A stretch of 23,477 bases of DNA from Plakobranchus ocellatus. Lineage: Eukaryota > Mollusca > Gastropoda > Plakobranchidae. The notes under the pieces are model-generated. The model ran no database searches, was not told the DNA's origin, and saw only the letters and a list, made by a program, of their open reading frames with translations. The stretch's first letter is position 1. Each line of letters opens with the position of its first letter. Shown here piece by piece: positions 19,917 through 23,477 of the stretch. Location: assembly GCA_019648995.1 (NCBI GenBank), contig BLXT01000588.1, positions 2,234,964 to 2,258,440 on the forward strand. The letters run 5' to 3'. Position numbers and translations under genes: made by a program.

Positions 19917-20264
19917 CTTCTTTGATCCAGCACTTCTCTCTTTCAAACATAATGCTTATACATGAATATCTTTGTTTTGGTTTCTTTACAAATGTAAAGG
20001 TTTTGTAGAAACCTCAGTTATGAAAGCAGCTGAATCTGGTTAATAGAGCTGAACTGGCAGTGGGTAATATGGCCGCTACTCGCCGCTACATAATGGCTCC
20101 TACATACAAGCTTTTATTTCTAAATAGACTGTCGGCTAGAAGAATAGAAAGAGAAAGCCTTGTCTCTTCATTTTTAGGAGAAGCTGACTTGCCATTCAGT
20201 CAGGCATTTTCATACCCTTATTTCTGTCTACATTATACTCCTTTCACTCATTCCGTTAACTCAC
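19917..20264. other. Unassigned sequence with a short plus-strand open start
   Basis: An ATG at 20069 (context aatATGGcc) opens a frame starting MAATRRYIMAPTYKLLF that stays open to 20509. Roughly the first 50 residues have mixed composition. The remainder is a translated polypyrimidine tract (Phe/Leu/Ser). No motif is recognised. Confidence 0.3.
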
Positions 20265-20510
20265 TCTCCTACATTTTTGTTCTTTTCTGCTTCCTTTATC
20301 TCTTTGCTTTTGTTTTTTATTATCTTTCCCCCTTTCTACTCTCGTCTTTTTTCTTTTTTTTTTATTCACTTTTTCAGCATTTTCTCTTTCGTCTCTTAGA
20401 CTCTTTCACCTTCCTGCTCTCCTCTCTTGCCCCCCGCCTTCTCTTCCTCCCCTTTATCTCTCACTTATCTCTTCTCTTAGTTCTTCTCCAATCTTTTTTC
20501 TCTTCATGAA
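20265..20510. repeat. Pyrimidine-rich low-complexity block
   Basis: C/T-dominated irregular sequence of about 245 bp (TCTTTT, CTCTCTC, CCCCCC motifs). It accounts for the apparent hydrophobic C-terminal part of the frame that crosses it. Confidence 0.85.
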
Positions 20511-22828
20511 AAAGTCAATTCTATCCCCTGCTTTTATCTAGGAATCCAACACCGGGTTTAATAGCTTAGAACTAATGACAGGCAAAACACTCAGGGGCAC
20601 TATCAAAATCCTCCTCCTCATTTCCATTTCGCAATTTTATACAGAATATTGCCTTCAATACTTAACATGTAATCATTGATATTGCCTTTCCGTAAAAAGA
20701 TATAAAAAAGTCACTAATAGTAATGCGCTTTTTAGAGAACAAAGAATGCGTATGCCATATCATTATTTTCTTGCTTTTAAGAGAAAACAAAAAGGTAATT
20801 TAAACAATCTCAAAAGTGAGCACTGAAGGAAGTGAAGTAGACAAAGCTCAACGGATTTCTTCACAACTCTTGAAGAGAAAGACAACCAATATGCTTCGAA
20901 AGTTATTTTGGAAGAAGAAAATCATATCACATTTAAAACAGGCTAAAAGAAAAGAAAAGGTTTGGTACGAGCATTTAAGTCATGCTACAAAAGCTTCATG
21001 GAAAAAGAAACGTTTTCTCTTCACCCAAACCCCAAGAAAAAAAAAAGAAAAAAAGTTATGGCAATCATTCTTTACAAATTTATTTTCCTATCTCTGGAAA
21101 ATTATCACGTTTATGACAAACATTGATGAAATACGAATCCGTAAAGAAAAAAAAAAGAAGAAAAATTGCGATAATAAAAATGTCAACAGAAGACTTGGGC
21201 GGATAGTATAATTAAAAACAAGAAAAAAAAAGATGGCGGGGAAAAGTAAGCTAGTTTGTCATTCATGGCAGCCATGATATTATTGTCATATCTTAGTTGC
21301 TAATGAGGTTAGTGATCTTTCACAAGATAGATGTCCATTTATATTCTGTGTTTGTCTCATGTGGCATACTCATTTGCATAGCTTTGTTAAGCGTCTTCAT
21401 TCGTTGTCTTTTTTCACCACGGTTACATGATATAATTTATGTCTTTGGTTTCTATTTTTCTTCTATAATCTTATTCATAGTAATCTTTAAAGTTCTTCAC
21501 TTTCAAAAACTTTTTAGTTTTGAGGGCACTCTGTACATAGCATTATTATTGAACACACCGAAAAAATCTGACGTTCTTTATGTGGTAATAATAGAAGAAA
21601 AAAAACTGACTTTTCACTGGTGCTCCCCTCTTCACACATTGTGCGATTTCTTTCTGATATGCTTTTAAAATCTTTCAAAAACTAACATATCGAGCTTCAT
21701 CTGAAGATTTTATTAACGAAAATATCATATAAGTATGAGTTATAAAGGTACGGATTGAATTCACACGGCTGTAGTGCGAGTAGACACTCTCTCTGACTTT
21801 CATTATTTCAAGTGTTACCAAACATACCGAGGGAAATGTTTGAGGGGCTAATGTCACTAAAGGAATAATTCAATGAAAAATGATTTTTAAGCAAAAACTT
21901 TTTTTGTCACTCTCCTCATCAAGGAAATCTGTTGTTAGCAGCTGCAGTAGTAATAAGGGCCTAAAACACCTGAAATATCTAAAGTAATAGAAGTGGAAAT
22001 ATCCAGTTTTCGTCAATTTCACTCAGCTTTTTAATGAATTTGCGTTTCGTCAATAGATAGTAAGGGTAAAAATCGTACTACCTAAGCAATATTTTAGAGA
22101 CAGAAAATAGAGGAAGAAGCAGATTTTTGAACCCGAAGGTCGAAATCGCGGTCACAAATTTTGTAAAAAGCAAACATTATCTATGATTTTAAAATATGCC
22201 CACTTTAACTTTTGTGGGAAGCACCAACACATTCATATTTTATGGGTTTTATTGGCGCTTCTAAAAAAGTTGTACAAACTTTATATTAAAAAAAGTGTTA
22301 AGATGATCAAATTAGGGTTGACGGCAAAACCCCCGTTCCCACTCCCCCTTAATGTTTGGTGATGCTCGTGTGCTGAAGGTTGTAAATATCGATGGCAATT
22401 AGTTTTTAAAAAATCCAGTGAAGAGCGTAGGCCGTCTGCTTTCTGTTTCAATTATGGACATTCCCTAATTTTTTCGCAGCCACTGAATACCTATAAATGT
22501 TACAAACTTTTTAGTCTGCATTTATAAGGAAACTCAAAATATTGAAACCATTTAAGTGTAGATTACAGGCTTTGATCGATCGATCGTAGCTCCGTGACTG
22601 AATGAATGGATTAGTAATGAAAAGAAGAAAAAACATAGAGAACTGATCTTGTTAGACGGAAAGGTTCACTCTTTGAACATGTCTAAATATTCTCTTGACA
22701 AGTTCCCAGAATGTGGGTTCAGTTCACGAAAGGGCACCAAAATTCCTCCGTGATTCTAAGCTGTTGAGAGCTGATTCTTTTATTTAAGTTAAAAATATAT
22801 ATTAGAAAGAAAGGTTATCCTCGTCCTC
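20511..22828. other. Anonymous AT-rich DNA
   Basis: Lys-rich frame 20816-21211 and hydrophobic frame 21297-21668 follow from A- and T-rich composition and have no recognisable domain. AAGATGGCGGGG at 21231-21242 and a GATCGATCGATCG run at about 22575-22587 are isolated short features. No gene is seen. Confidence 0.45.
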
Positions 22829-22830
22829 TG

Positions 22831-22861
22831 TCTTGTCTTGTCTTGTCTTGTCTTGCCTTGT
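22831..22861. repeat. (TCTTG)n pentanucleotide microsatellite
   Basis: Five exact TCTTG units plus one variant (CCTTG). Confidence 0.95.
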
Positions 22862-23242
22862 CAGTTGCTAGGTCTAAGTGCGTGAATGTCTTCTTCATCT
22901 CTTTAAGTTGAAAAGAAAGGGAATATGGAATAGTTGTTGTGAGTGAAACCGATTATGGGGATTGGCAAGCAGCTAATTGTATTCTCAATCGCCTATGTTG
23001 TACTGAGCATTCACGGCCTTACTCTACAGTAACCTTTAAAAATTAGATCCAAATCATACATTTGGTTTTTGCCTTGTGCACAGTACAACTCTTGTTATTA
23101 GGAACATTGTGATTTATGATGTATCCTTGTGCCACTTTTAAATTAAAAAAGAACAAAATTAAACACATTATATACATTCGTTGCAATTTTGCTATATGTG
23201 TACTATTTTTTAATTTCCTATAGCATTCCATATATAGAGATT
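22862..23242. other. Anonymous AT-rich DNA
   Basis: Nothing recognisable. A 62-codon minus-strand frame at 23043-23231 has no known motif. Confidence 0.5.
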
Positions 23243-23412
23243 TGACGGGTCGTTAGTGGTATGGGGGATGGCGAAGCCGTCCTAAGATTTACAGGGACTC
23301 TTCTGTCACGGGCTTGCGCGCCGCCATGGACGTCCTGGCGTAGCGGAGGGCCTAAAAACCTGAGACCACATTCTTATGCACAAGCCATGTATAGAAAATC
23401 CAAACCAAACTC
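23243..23412 (+). mobile_element. tRNA-derived SINE, copy 7, full length
   Basis: The head is diverged: GTCGTTAGTGGTATGGGGG covers the A-box region at about 23249-23267, cgtcctaagatttacagggactcttctgtcacgg the anticodon/variable region, and GGCTTGCGCGCC the B-box position. The body is clear: CGTCCTGGCGTAGCGGAGGG at about 23331-23350, cctaaaaacctgagacc, and the CAAGCCATGTATAG equivalent of TGGCTATATAC. The tail is AAAATCCAAACCAAACTC. No convincing target-site duplication is seen. Confidence 0.85.
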
Positions 23413-23477
23413 ACATCTCCAATGTCTATCTACATGTCTGTTCATCAATGCACCCAGTTTGCGGCCATGTAAAAAAA
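23413..23477. other. Window end, no feature
   Basis: The last 65 bases contain no recognisable element beyond a terminal A-run that is cut by the window edge. Confidence 0.5.

Noticed and set aside
20060..20509. 149-codon hydrophobic frame suggestive of a membrane protein
   Set aside because: The Phe/Leu/Ser-rich two thirds is a translated irregular polypyrimidine tract. No signal or domain is convincing.
20816..21211. 131-codon Lys-rich frame
   Set aside because: Its composition follows from A-rich DNA (several AAAAAA runs). No motif, no good start context and no splice context.
21940..21985. taagggcctaaaacacctgaaatatct, resembling the SINE body
   Set aside because: Only about 20 loosely matching bases, with no head or tail around them. 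Too short to call a relic.
1..23477. Intact conventional gene, operon or new multi-gene system
   Set aside because: No frame shows an intact recognised domain, and the only recognisable coding sequence (7663-8980 and 11948-12248) is broken by stops and frameshifts.

Overview
This is an AT-rich eukaryotic (animal) window with no intact protein-coding gene that I can recognise. It carries dispersed tRNA-derived SINEs, many long microsatellites (GA, CA/CT, AAAT, ATC, ATT, TCTTG), decayed retrotransposon/transposon-like coding sequence and long anonymous AT-rich stretches. The decayed reverse transcriptase and the multi-copy 'uncharacterized protein' family seen here are common in marine invertebrates, so a mollusc or similar lophotrochozoan is my best guess. 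That guess is weak, because nothing in the window is taxonomically diagnostic. Layout: 1-470 holds a GA microsatellite and a degenerate SINE. 470-4142 is anonymous DNA with a candidate second SINE type (1811-1990), one ORF framed by good splice sites (2316-2693) and a CA/CT tract. A minus-strand SINE lies at 4143-4297 and an AAAT array at 4914-5014. 5021-6929 is featureless. 6930-8980 is the most informative region: a diverged tandem duplication, a (CAT)n expansion, a SINE inserted inside that microsatellite with clear 14-bp target-site duplications, and a plus-strand 'ghost gene' whose frame can be followed through stops and frameshifts. 9945-10260 is a purine-only GA block. A diverged 225-bp tandem pair lies at 10689-11023. 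A minus-strand non-LTR reverse-transcriptase fragment lies at 11948-12248. The second half (12249-23477) has an ATT array, a CpG-rich patch, four more SINE copies, polypyrimidine blocks and anonymous AT-rich DNA. No operon-like or pathway-level organisation exists. The recurring functional theme is retroposition: at least seven copies of one SINE family with a tRNA-like head (pol III A and B boxes), one shared 3' body and an A-rich tail, plus a relic of a LINE-type reverse transcriptase, the kind of enzyme SINEs depend on. The two pseudogene calls rest on motif recognition by eye, without a database search.
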